A stretch of DNA of 64,000 nt from Flavobacteriaceae bacterium (GTDB lineage Bacteria > Bacteroidota > Bacteroidia > Flavobacteriales > Flavobacteriaceae), in contig JABDIV010000106.1 of NCBI GenBank assembly GCA_013003555.1, forward strand, positions 1 through 64,000. Reading direction: 5' to 3'. Shown piece by piece: positions 55,278-62,630 of this stretch. Position 1 is the stretch's first letter. Every line of letters begins with the position of its first letter. Made by a program: the position numbers and the translations under genes. A model generated the notes under the pieces. The model worked only from the letters and a program-made list of their open reading frames with translations, had not been told where the DNA came from and did no database searches.

Positions 55278-56585
55278 TCAAGTATTCTGCTCCTCTTCAG
55301 GCAAAATGCCGAAAAGCGAACTGGCCAATATTAAAATAACCAGGAAAAAATACAGTGAATAACTGATCAAATGGCCCATGTTTGCACCCTTGACACCATA
55401 TATATCAATGAGGTAAACACTTGTAAAATAAGTCATAAGCAGTAAGAAAGTTTCGGTAACAATGAAATGCCAGAACATTTTCTTAGCAATGAACTGATAG
55501 GCGATAACAATGGAGAGTACCTTTACAAAATCGCCGAGTAATTGCCAGATAAACAGGTTTTCCACCGGTTTGAATTCCGAAGTAAGGAAAATGGCAATGA
55601 TGTAATCCCTTGATAAATAAATGACCAGCAGACCCAAACCAAGGATCGGAATTATGGTTTTATAAAAATCGAAAACCTCAGTGCGAAATTCTTTTTTAGT
55701 GCTGATTTCTGTAAAACGAGGCAAAAAATAAAGTGCCATAATGGAGTTTACAAATAGAAGATAATAGGAAGAAATACGATTCATCGCTTCCCAAAATCCT
55801 GCGTCCCGCAATCCTTCAGAAGAAATTATATAATTCCTTATTGCAATGATCACTATTGGGAATATTATGCCGGAAACCAGTGCCATGATTGAAAATGGGA
55901 AGAACTTCTTCACTGTTTCAAAGTCGATTAGGCTCACCTTTATAGAATTGAAAAAATTTGGGCGCCCAAGTATGCCAACTACCGTTATCAGTAACATCAA
56001 CGAAGGGGCAATAACCACAGCAATCAACGCGCCATCAATATTATTCTGCCAAATCAATAACAAGGATACCGCCAAACTCATAACCTGGCCGATAATATTA
56101 ATGATCATGAGAAATTTATATTTCTCAAACCCATTCATTATCGAATAGCTAAAAAGGTTAAGAGAATAAAATGGTAGAGCAAGAGCCATGATTTTTATGA
56201 TATAGACGTAATCATATTGATCAGAAAAAAGATAATTATTGATCAATTCGGCATTGAAGTAAGACAGCAAGGCGATGAATCCTGTTGCAATAAATCCCAT
56301 ATAATATCCTGTGGATATCGTCCTTCCGAGATTAACAATATCCGACTTATAAACCTTGATGTATTTGACCAGACCGTTGTATATACCAACTGTTCCAAAC
56401 GATTGGATAGATGAAAGGAAACTCCTTAAATTTCCAATAAGGGCCAACCCTTCCGGACCTATGAAAATTGCTATAAATTTAGTCGTTAAGAAACCCGCTA
56501 AAATCTTGGTAATAACGGTTGCCGAATGAAGCTTAACCGCACTGACAAGCACCTTACTATTGATATATCGGATAAGCTTCTTCAA
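55278..56585 (-). CDS. Polysaccharide flippase, WzxE-like (second copy)
   Basis: 435 residues, about 12 spans. Same family as the convergent neighbour: GFWEAMNRISSYYLLFVNSIMALYFLPRFTEI and LFIWQLLGDFVKVLSIV align with the corresponding blocks there. Its ATG abuts the aminotransferase stop, so it belongs to the aminotransferase operon. Two bases separate the two flippase genes. Confidence 0.86.
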   Translation of the reverse strand: MKKLIRYINSKVLVSAVKLHSATVITKILAGFLTTKFIAIFIGPEGLALIGNLRSFLSSIQSFGTVGIYNGLVKYIKVYKSDIVNLGRTISTGYYMGFIATGFIALLSYFNAELINNYLFSDQYDYVYIIKIMALALPFYSLNLFSYSIMNGFEKYKFLMIINIIGQVMSLAVSLLLIWQNNIDGALIAVVIAPSLMLLITVVGILGRPNFFNSIKVSLIDFETVKKFFPFSIMALVSGIIFPIVIIAIRNYIISSEGLRDAGFWEAMNRISSYYLLFVNSIMALYFLPRFTEISTKKEFRTEVFDFYKTIIPILGLGLLVIYLSRDYIIAIFLTSEFKPVENLFIWQLLGDFVKVLSIVIAYQFIAKKMFWHFIVTETFLLLMTYFTSVYLIDIYGVKGANMGHLISYSLYFFLVILILASSLFGILPEEEQNT

Positions 56586-57686
56586 TTAGTAGGCATTTAT
56601 GTGTTTGACGATGGTTTTCAAGTCATCATCATGTAATGTCGGGTTTAGCGGTATGCTTACAACATGTTCATGAATGCTTTCTGTCACTGGTAAATCCAAA
56701 TGATTAAATTCTATCAAGGCTTTTTGTTTGTGCGGCGGGACCGGATAATGTATTAGAGTCCCAATTTGGGATGCCTTCATATGACTAATGAATGCCGGAC
56801 GTTCCTTTACGCGTAAAACAAACTGATGAAAGACATGATCCTTTTTTCCACTATAAAAGGGTAGTTGAATCTGACTATTTTGAATTTGACTTAAATAGAA
56901 ATCAGCCATTTCCCTGCGTTTGTTATTCTCCTGATCAAGGACCTTAAGTTTTATATTAAGAATCGCTGCCTGAAATTCATCAAGCCTTGAATTTATCCCA
57001 ACCACATCATTGATGTATTTTGATGACCTACCGTAATCCCTCATCTGCCTTATTAATCTTTGAAGCTCATTATCATTCGTGGTCACAGCACCGGCGTCAC
57101 CAAGTGCGCCAAGATTTTTAGTCGGATAAAAACTAAATGCTGCTGCATGAGAAAGATTGCCGGCAAATATCATATCTTCATTTTGAGCCCCATGAGCCTG
57201 AGCCGCATCTTCCATAATAAGCAGATCGTATTTTTCAGCGATATCCTTGAGTTCTTTCATAGCAGCCAGCTGCCCGTAAAGATGTACCGCGAGAATCACT
57301 TTGGTCCTTTTGGTAATAACCGATTCAATATTCTCAGGATCTAAATTGAATGTCTGCTCATCCGGTTCCACAAATATGGGCTTTAAGCCCAGCTGTACAA
57401 CCGGCAAAATCGATGCGATATACGTGTTTGCAGGAACGATCACCTCGTCACCAGTAGCCAGTAAACCCATATGCATCCAGGCACGTAAAATAAGATTAAG
57501 CGCGTCAAGCCCATTGGCCGTCCCTATGCAGTGCTCGGTACCGCAATAGCTGGCAAATCCTGCTTCAAAGTTTCGGACCTGATCGCCAAGAATATAATGC
57601 CCGGAATCAAGAAAATCCCGAAAAGCCTCATCTATCTCAGGATTAAAGCGATTGTTATATGTCTTTAAATCTAAAAAAGGAATCAT
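56586..57686 (-). CDS. DegT/DnrJ/EryC1/StrS aminotransferase (FdtB-like sugar aminotransferase)
   Basis: 366 residues. PLP lysine K190 in SFYPTKNLGALGDAGA, EDAAQAHGA before it. Start MIPFLDLKTYNNRFNPEIDEAF and RDYGRSSKY agree with FdtB/QdtB enzymes that aminate the 3-keto sugar made by FdtA/QdtA. Its product would be a dTDP-3-amino-3,6-dideoxyhexose (Fuc3N or Qui3N). Overlaps the FemAB-like gene by 4 bases and abuts the flippase. Confidence 0.88.
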   Translation of the reverse strand: MIPFLDLKTYNNRFNPEIDEAFRDFLDSGHYILGDQVRNFEAGFASYCGTEHCIGTANGLDALNLILRAWMHMGLLATGDEVIVPANTYIASILPVVQLGLKPIFVEPDEQTFNLDPENIESVITKRTKVILAVHLYGQLAAMKELKDIAEKYDLLIMEDAAQAHGAQNEDMIFAGNLSHAAAFSFYPTKNLGALGDAGAVTTNDNELQRLIRQMRDYGRSSKYINDVVGINSRLDEFQAAILNIKLKVLDQENNKRREMADFYLSQIQNSQIQLPFYSGKKDHVFHQFVLRVKERPAFISHMKASQIGTLIHYPVPPHKQKALIEFNHLDLPVTESIHEHVVSIPLNPTLHDDDLKTIVKHINAY

Positions 57687-58714
57687 GTAAAAATGCCATT
57701 TAGTTTAACATGATCGGCCGGATTAATTACATGGTAATTATGAGCAATAGTACGTGCTCCAAATCCTTCTTTCCAGAATAGCAGCCCTTCATTTATCGTC
57801 TGGCCTTCGTTTTCATTAGATTTTCCAAAGTCAAAATAGTCTTTGTTATTGAATGCCTTTTTCAATAAATGATCATGGAGAAGGTCCAGACTTCCCAGGC
57901 TGTTTTTATCGGCATTTCCAGATATATATTGAGCTCGGGCTACCCGATCTGATTCGAATATTGTAGTTCCCGCTACTATTTGATTATTTTTATTATAAAC
58001 ATTGAACTGTCTGATCGATTCTGGAAAAAGAGACTTTAACTGGCTTATTTCATCAAGACTGTGCACGGGATCACTCTTATGTTTTTCCCGGAGATTTGGA
58101 ATTAAAATCGCTCTCCAGAAGTTATCCAGTTCCTGACTTTCTTCAACTCTTAATCCATTTTTTTTTCCACGCCTGATGCCTTCTTTTCTCGACCTTGAAT
58201 AATTGACATTTCCTGGTTTCACTACCGACAGGCAATCTGTTCTAATCAACTGCGCGCCCACCTTAAACAATAAATAATCAACCTCATCACCAGGCATTTT
58301 ATGATAGATCTTGGGCAACGATTTGACAATCATTTTATCAAATCCCAGATCATCATAGTACTGGAGAATACTCTGAAAGCATTTCATGGCATCAGGCAAG
58401 CGTATATCTTTACCAACAATTGGGCCGCCATATGTCAGACCGTCATGAGAGCCTATTTCCTTATTGTTTTCATTAGCAGGAAAAACACATATGAGGTTTT
58501 CATCCTTAAAAATAAGCAGGGAATGATCTATGAATCGATCGGCATGATAGTCCATGAAATCCCGGCAAAAAAGAAAAGTTGCATTTTTTGCTTTGGAAAT
58601 AAATTTATCCCAAAGCATTTTATGTGAAGCACTATATCGTTCTATTGAATAAATATCGATGCGCTTAGATTGTGTTGAAAATACTAATTTTTCCTGAAAA
58701 ATAAATAATAGCAA
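57683..58714 (-). CDS. FemAB/GNAT-fold acyltransferase-like protein
   Basis: 343 residues with TTG start at 58714, which overlaps the previous gene by 31 bases. Only a TTG start keeps the conserved N-terminus (RIDIYSIERYSASHKMLWDKFISKAKNATFLFCRDFMDYHADRF). C-terminal GNAT-like block QIVAGTTIFESDRVARAQYISGN and LLHDHLLKKAFNNKDYFDFGKSNENEG. FemAB-related proteins transfer acyl or aminoacyl groups; here N-acylation of the 3-amino sugar would fit, in place of the usual FdtC, but this is inference. Confidence 0.78.
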   Translation of the reverse strand: MLLFIFQEKLVFSTQSKRIDIYSIERYSASHKMLWDKFISKAKNATFLFCRDFMDYHADRFIDHSLLIFKDENLICVFPANENNKEIGSHDGLTYGGPIVGKDIRLPDAMKCFQSILQYYDDLGFDKMIVKSLPKIYHKMPGDEVDYLLFKVGAQLIRTDCLSVVKPGNVNYSRSRKEGIRRGKKNGLRVEESQELDNFWRAILIPNLREKHKSDPVHSLDEISQLKSLFPESIRQFNVYNKNNQIVAGTTIFESDRVARAQYISGNADKNSLGSLDLLHDHLLKKAFNNKDYFDFGKSNENEGQTINEGLLFWKEGFGARTIAHNYHVINPADHVKLNGIFT

Positions 58715-58914
58715 TTAACACCTACAATCGCCAGGTTGGTAATAACTATAGGCCAGGATATCTGAAGCAAAAACCCATAAACTACAAAAAGCAAGGCGCC
58801 AACACTATTGACGAACCGTAACTTTCTAAAATCCTTCATCATAAAGGAAATCAACACCATCAACATGGCAGCGTAACCTACCCATTCAGCCTGATTAACC
58901 GCCGATTCAATCAT
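58684..58914 (-). CDS. Small three-TM membrane protein (YgjV / SemiSWEET-like)
   Basis: 76 residues, three hydrophobic helices (about 10-26, 33-50, 54-71) with short loops: EWVGYAAMLMVLISFMMKDFRKLRFVN, GALLFVVYGFLL, WPIVITNLAIVGVNCYYLF. The pattern matches YgjV/SemiSWEET-type small transport-like proteins of Bacteroidota. No substrate assigned. First gene of the minus-strand aminotransferase-flippase operon. Confidence 0.72.
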   Translation of the reverse strand: MIESAVNQAEWVGYAAMLMVLISFMMKDFRKLRFVNSVGALLFVVYGFLLQISWPIVITNLAIVGVNCYYLFFRKN

Positions 58915-59094
58915 TTGGAATATACAATGTTGGTCTTAGATTCTGATATCGATTCAAAAGTACTGTTTAATTTCAGATTTCGTTAATTATATGTTATTAT
59001 TTAGACGAGAAACACTTAAGGGCTGTAAATTTCGTTTGACAATTAAATCGATTGCGTAAAAGTCCGTTATTGACTAACCAACCGCGATCAGATA
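58915..59094. other. Divergent spacer
   Basis: 180 bases between the small membrane protein and the plus-strand membrane protein gene. No promoter consensus or hairpin stands out. Confidence 0.35.
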
Positions 59095-59487
59095 ATGGTC
59101 TTAGCATCTGAACCTAAAGAACTAAAACAGATGAAAAGTATCAACAAATATGCAAACTGGACACCCTACTTGTATTTTATTGCGGTGACCATATACTGGT
59201 TTACAGACATCAATCGGGAGGAAGGCTTAAGTGCCTATCCCATTTTATTATTGGCCATTCCCTTTTTATGGCAGATAATTAAACCGAATGGAAAACTAAA
59301 CTTTTATCTCGGTATATGTTTCATATGCTTGTCCTCATACATGATACTGGCTTATTTATCTGACCTCATGAATATCCCTCCGCTTATATTAGCAAAAGGC
59401 TTTATTATTTATAGTGGAATTTTTGTTTTCCTGAATTTTATTATGTCGGCCTGGATCGTGCGAAACAGCTATAAGCGCACCTTTTAA
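59095..59487 (+). CDS. Four-TM membrane protein of unknown function
   Basis: 130 residues; an internal ATG at 59131 (MKSINKYANW) could be the true start and would give 118. Hydrophobic segments at about 25-36, 49-62, 70-88 and 100-122. Contains YLYFIAVTIYWFTDINREEGLSAYPILLLAIPFLWQIIKPNGKLN, which I recall from uncharacterised proteins next to kdsA in Flavobacteriaceae. Function unknown. Confidence 0.75.
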   Translation: MVLASEPKELKQMKSINKYANWTPYLYFIAVTIYWFTDINREEGLSAYPILLLAIPFLWQIIKPNGKLNFYLGICFICLSSYMILAYLSDLMNIPPLILAKGFIIYSGIFVFLNFIMSAWIVRNSYKRTF

Positions 59488-59494
59488 AATTGTC

Positions 59495-59502
59495 TATCTT
59501 TG
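59495..59502 (+). promoter_or_regulatory. -7 element of kdsA
   Basis: TATCTTTG followed by CGC, 22 bases before the ATG at 59524. It includes the in-frame TTG at 59500, which is therefore not the start. Confidence 0.5.
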
Positions 59503-59523
59503 CGCTTGAAAACACAAGCGTTT

Positions 59524-60345
59524 ATGGATTTGAATGCAGTTCCTAAACTTAAACATACCTATTCTGATAACTTCTTTTTACTAGCCGGGCCCTGTGCCAT
59601 TGAAGGTGAAGACATGGCCATGCGCATTGCAGAACAGGTGGTCGAGATAACCGATCGTCTTGAAATCCCTTACATTTTTAAAGGAAGTTTCAAAAAAGCC
59701 AACCGAAGTCGCATCGATAGTTTTACCGGCATTGGGGATGACAAGGCTCTTAAGATTCTTGAGAAAGTAGGGAAAGCGTTTGATATTCCAACCGTTACCG
59801 ATATTCATGAGATTTCCGATGCGGAAAAAGCCGCAGCCCATGTTGATGTTCTTCAAATTCCGGCTTTCCTTGTTCGACAAACCGATCTTGTTATGGCTGC
59901 AGCGCAAACCGGAAAAGTGGTTAACCTGAAAAAGGGGCAATTCATGAGCCCGGAAGCCATGAAACATGCTGTTCAAAAAGTAAAGGATGCAGGAAACGAT
60001 AAGGCCTGGATCACCGATCGCGGAACCATGTTTGGCTACCAGGATCTCATTGTTGATTTTAGGGGTATTCCAACAATGCGGAACTATGCCCCGGTGGTTT
60101 TAGATGTTACCCATTCATTGCAACAACCCAACCAGTCGAGTGGTGTGACCGGAGGACGGCCCGAAATGATTGAGACCATTGCGCGTGCCGGTGTGGTTAA
60201 CAAGGTTGACGGTCTTTTTATTGAAACCCATTTCGACCCGGCAAATGCGAAAAGTGATGGCGCTAACATGCTTCATCTCGATAATCTCGATAAATTACTC
60301 ACCAACCTGGTAACCATTCGCCAGTTGGTAAATAATCTCAGATAA
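59524..60345 (+). CDS. kdsA: 3-deoxy-8-phosphooctulonate (Kdo-8-P) synthase
   Basis: 273 residues from ATG 59524 (MDLNAVPKLKHTYSDNFFLL). Condenses PEP with arabinose-5-phosphate for LPS core Kdo. FKGSFKKANRSRIDSF and the GTMFGYQDLIVDFR block are diagnostic. C24 in LLAGPCAIE, the His in VTHSLQQPN, the Glu in FIETHFDP and the Asp in KSDGANML match the metal ligands of the metal-dependent class, whereas the metal-free class (E. coli) has Asn instead of this Cys. So this is probably a class II, metal-requiring enzyme. Confidence 0.94.
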   Translation: MDLNAVPKLKHTYSDNFFLLAGPCAIEGEDMAMRIAEQVVEITDRLEIPYIFKGSFKKANRSRIDSFTGIGDDKALKILEKVGKAFDIPTVTDIHEISDAEKAAAHVDVLQIPAFLVRQTDLVMAAAQTGKVVNLKKGQFMSPEAMKHAVQKVKDAGNDKAWITDRGTMFGYQDLIVDFRGIPTMRNYAPVVLDVTHSLQQPNQSSGVTGGRPEMIETIARAGVVNKVDGLFIETHFDPANAKSDGANMLHLDNLDKLLTNLVTIRQLVNNLR

Positions 60346-60365
60346 AAAATTTCATTATAAGAGCG

Positions 60366-60394
60366 GTCACTGCTGAAGATGTTCATGCAGTGAC
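60366..60394 (+). terminator. Hairpin downstream of kdsA
   Basis: GTCACTGC (60366-60373) with GCAGTGAC (60387-60394), extended inside by TGAA/TTCA. Only a weak T-containing tail (TTGTTT) follows, so termination strength is uncertain. The rest of 60346-60543 shows no gene. Confidence 0.45.
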
Positions 60395-60543
60395 AAACTT
60401 GTTTAAGAAAACCATGGAGCATGATTGACCGATAGGGCTCAGTCTGCTTTAGGATATAGTCTTCGGCGGGATTCATATTTTAATAATTTGAATCGGTCTC
60501 TAATTTAAAAAATAAAGAACTCATGTCCCAGCAGATTAAAGTT

Positions 60544-62463
60544 TCAATAGTATTGAAACCCCACTAAATTATGGATATAATAGATGGCTGATACAATCAC
60601 TACAAACAAGATAAGTGTAGAATTCAATAGTTTCCATCTTATACCCAATACTTTTGAGGTCCAGTTTTTATATATAAAATATGGTGACAATAAAGCGAGT
60701 AAAAATCCAAAAGAGCAAAGAAGAAAAACAAATTTCAGACTCAATGGGACGCCGTAGTCAGAAAGCTGATCTCGAAAAATAATAAAGTGAATAGCGAGTC
60801 CCAACGCTCCTAACACCAGGATTAAAGCTGTACCATACAACCATTTTCTCAGGCCTTTCTCCTTGACCAGGCCAGGTTCTTTTTTTCTTAGTTTTCGAAT
60901 CAATCGTCCTATCGGCCCGCTTAAAACAAAAATGAGCAGCAAAAACAAACTCGGAATAAAAAACCCTTGTTGTACTCGCTTTTTCTGGAACCAATTTATT
61001 CGTTTGTAAGAACTCGTCCCTATCCTCAGGCGCTCTCCCTGACCTGACTCATCCATCACAAATTCAAATGTATAATCTGTATTGGGTTTATTTAACCTAA
61101 AAATGTGATCGCCCATATGGACATAAGAATCACCATAGGTTGTCAGACTTCCGGCACCGTCATATTCAATCTTATATTCTGTAGAGAACATGCCAAACAA
61201 GCGCGATATCCTTTCGAAGGTATTCTTAGGATAATTCATTTGTTTATAAACACCAGTATAATTTTTGGCAATAGCACTGATGTTTTTAGGTGAAACAATC
61301 GAATCAAAATTATTCTCTTTAAAACCAACTAAAGTATCTAAGATGGCACGCGTCATATCATATCGAAAGCCCCCGGCGTCTTTGCGATTGTTCTGCGCAA
61401 TGAAAATTCCCGTTCCGGTTTCAGGGATTAATACCATCAGACTCACAAAGCCCAGTTGTCCGCCTGAGTGTTCAATAGAACGCCTGCCGGTCCATCGGTT
61501 TTCAAAGAACGCATAACAGATTCCGTAGCGTGTATCTTTAGAACCATAATGCTGACTCGTGAGCATTTCATGGAACTCTGAACTGAGTAACTCAGTCTCC
61601 TTAAATGAGCCACCGTTAAGATGCATAAGCATATAATGGCTCATATCCTTCGCACTGGCAATAACACCACCGCCAGGCAACGTATTGGTAAAATCTCTGG
61701 TCAATTCGACCTGCTCATCCTCCCAGACATAGCTTTTGACAAGATTAGGCTTAATAGGTTCCGGCAGCGGTTGCTTTATTCCGCTATGATTCATCTTTAA
61801 GGGCTTAAATATTTTAGTCTGAATGTATTCTTCATAAGGAATACCTGAGACTTCTTGAATGATATAGCCTATCAAGGTATATCCGAAATTAGAGTAGCTG
61901 TGCACGTCACCGGGTTCATAAATCCGGTCAGGCATATGACGCCTTGCCATCTCTTCCAATGGAATTATCTTTTCTGGCACAAGCGCAGCATCCCCCGTAT
62001 CGGTTAGATCGAAACCGGCCGTATGAGTAAGCAGATGATGAAGTGTTATAGGTGATTCGGATAAGAAATCGAAATCATCATCAGGCAGGTAGTTTCGAAT
62101 ATCTGCCTGAAGATTTAATTTGCCTTCCTCTACCAATTGCATTACCGCAAGCGCTGTGAAGGTTTTAGTGATCGACGCGATTCGAAAAATCGACTTGTCT
62201 TTATCGACAGGAATCTTAGCTTTATAATCGGCATACCCGTAACCTTTGTTGAATACATTACTTGAATCGGTAACGATGGTTACAATTGCTCCCGGAATAT
62301 GGTATTTTTCCATACCTGCATGAGCAAGAGAATCGATATAGGACTGAAGTTGAAAAAGTTTTGGTGGGTCAACAAGAATCGAATCTTGCTGGGCATTCAT
62401 TGAATAGAACATACAGAAAAATCCAATGAATACACGAACTGAATTGTGCACTATTGATTGCAT
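60544..62463 (-). CDS. Serine hydrolase (beta-lactamase/class C PBP family) with C-terminal membrane domain
   Basis: 639 residues from ATG 62463 (MQSIVHNSVRVF); a TTG eight codons upstream is rejected. Signal peptide about 1-24, beta-lactamase-like domain with SxxK S97-x-x-K100, YSN motif (YSNFGYTLIGY) and HSGGQLGF, a linker domain, then four membrane spans in the last 150 residues (GFFIPSLFLLLIFVLSG, WLYGTALILVLGALGLAIHF, FVFLLCSFGFLLALL, LILFVVIVSAIYYI). Related to esterases and D-aminopeptidases; substrate unknown. The membrane tail anchors the catalytic domain at the periplasmic side. Confidence 0.9.
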   Translation of the reverse strand: MQSIVHNSVRVFIGFFCMFYSMNAQQDSILVDPPKLFQLQSYIDSLAHAGMEKYHIPGAIVTIVTDSSNVFNKGYGYADYKAKIPVDKDKSIFRIASITKTFTALAVMQLVEEGKLNLQADIRNYLPDDDFDFLSESPITLHHLLTHTAGFDLTDTGDAALVPEKIIPLEEMARRHMPDRIYEPGDVHSYSNFGYTLIGYIIQEVSGIPYEEYIQTKIFKPLKMNHSGIKQPLPEPIKPNLVKSYVWEDEQVELTRDFTNTLPGGGVIASAKDMSHYMLMHLNGGSFKETELLSSEFHEMLTSQHYGSKDTRYGICYAFFENRWTGRRSIEHSGGQLGFVSLMVLIPETGTGIFIAQNNRKDAGGFRYDMTRAILDTLVGFKENNFDSIVSPKNISAIAKNYTGVYKQMNYPKNTFERISRLFGMFSTEYKIEYDGAGSLTTYGDSYVHMGDHIFRLNKPNTDYTFEFVMDESGQGERLRIGTSSYKRINWFQKKRVQQGFFIPSLFLLLIFVLSGPIGRLIRKLRKKEPGLVKEKGLRKWLYGTALILVLGALGLAIHFIIFRDQLSDYGVPLSLKFVFLLCSFGFLLALLSPYFIYKNWTSKVLGIRWKLLNSTLILFVVIVSAIYYIHNLVGFQYY

Positions 62464-62630
62464 TTTGATTTGATTGATGAGTAACAATTAGTAAGATACA
62501 AAATTTAAATTTATAAGCTTTGCTCCTATTCTGATCAACCGATTGCATGGAGAATCAAAAAAATGAGTAAATTCATAACGCCATAAGTCTTTATCCAACT
62601 TAATCTTCTGCAATCTAATCAACCGAACTC

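Noticed and set aside
60273-60476. Small minus-strand frame downstream of kdsA
   Set aside because: Overlaps the end of kdsA and a hairpin, with no recognisable features.
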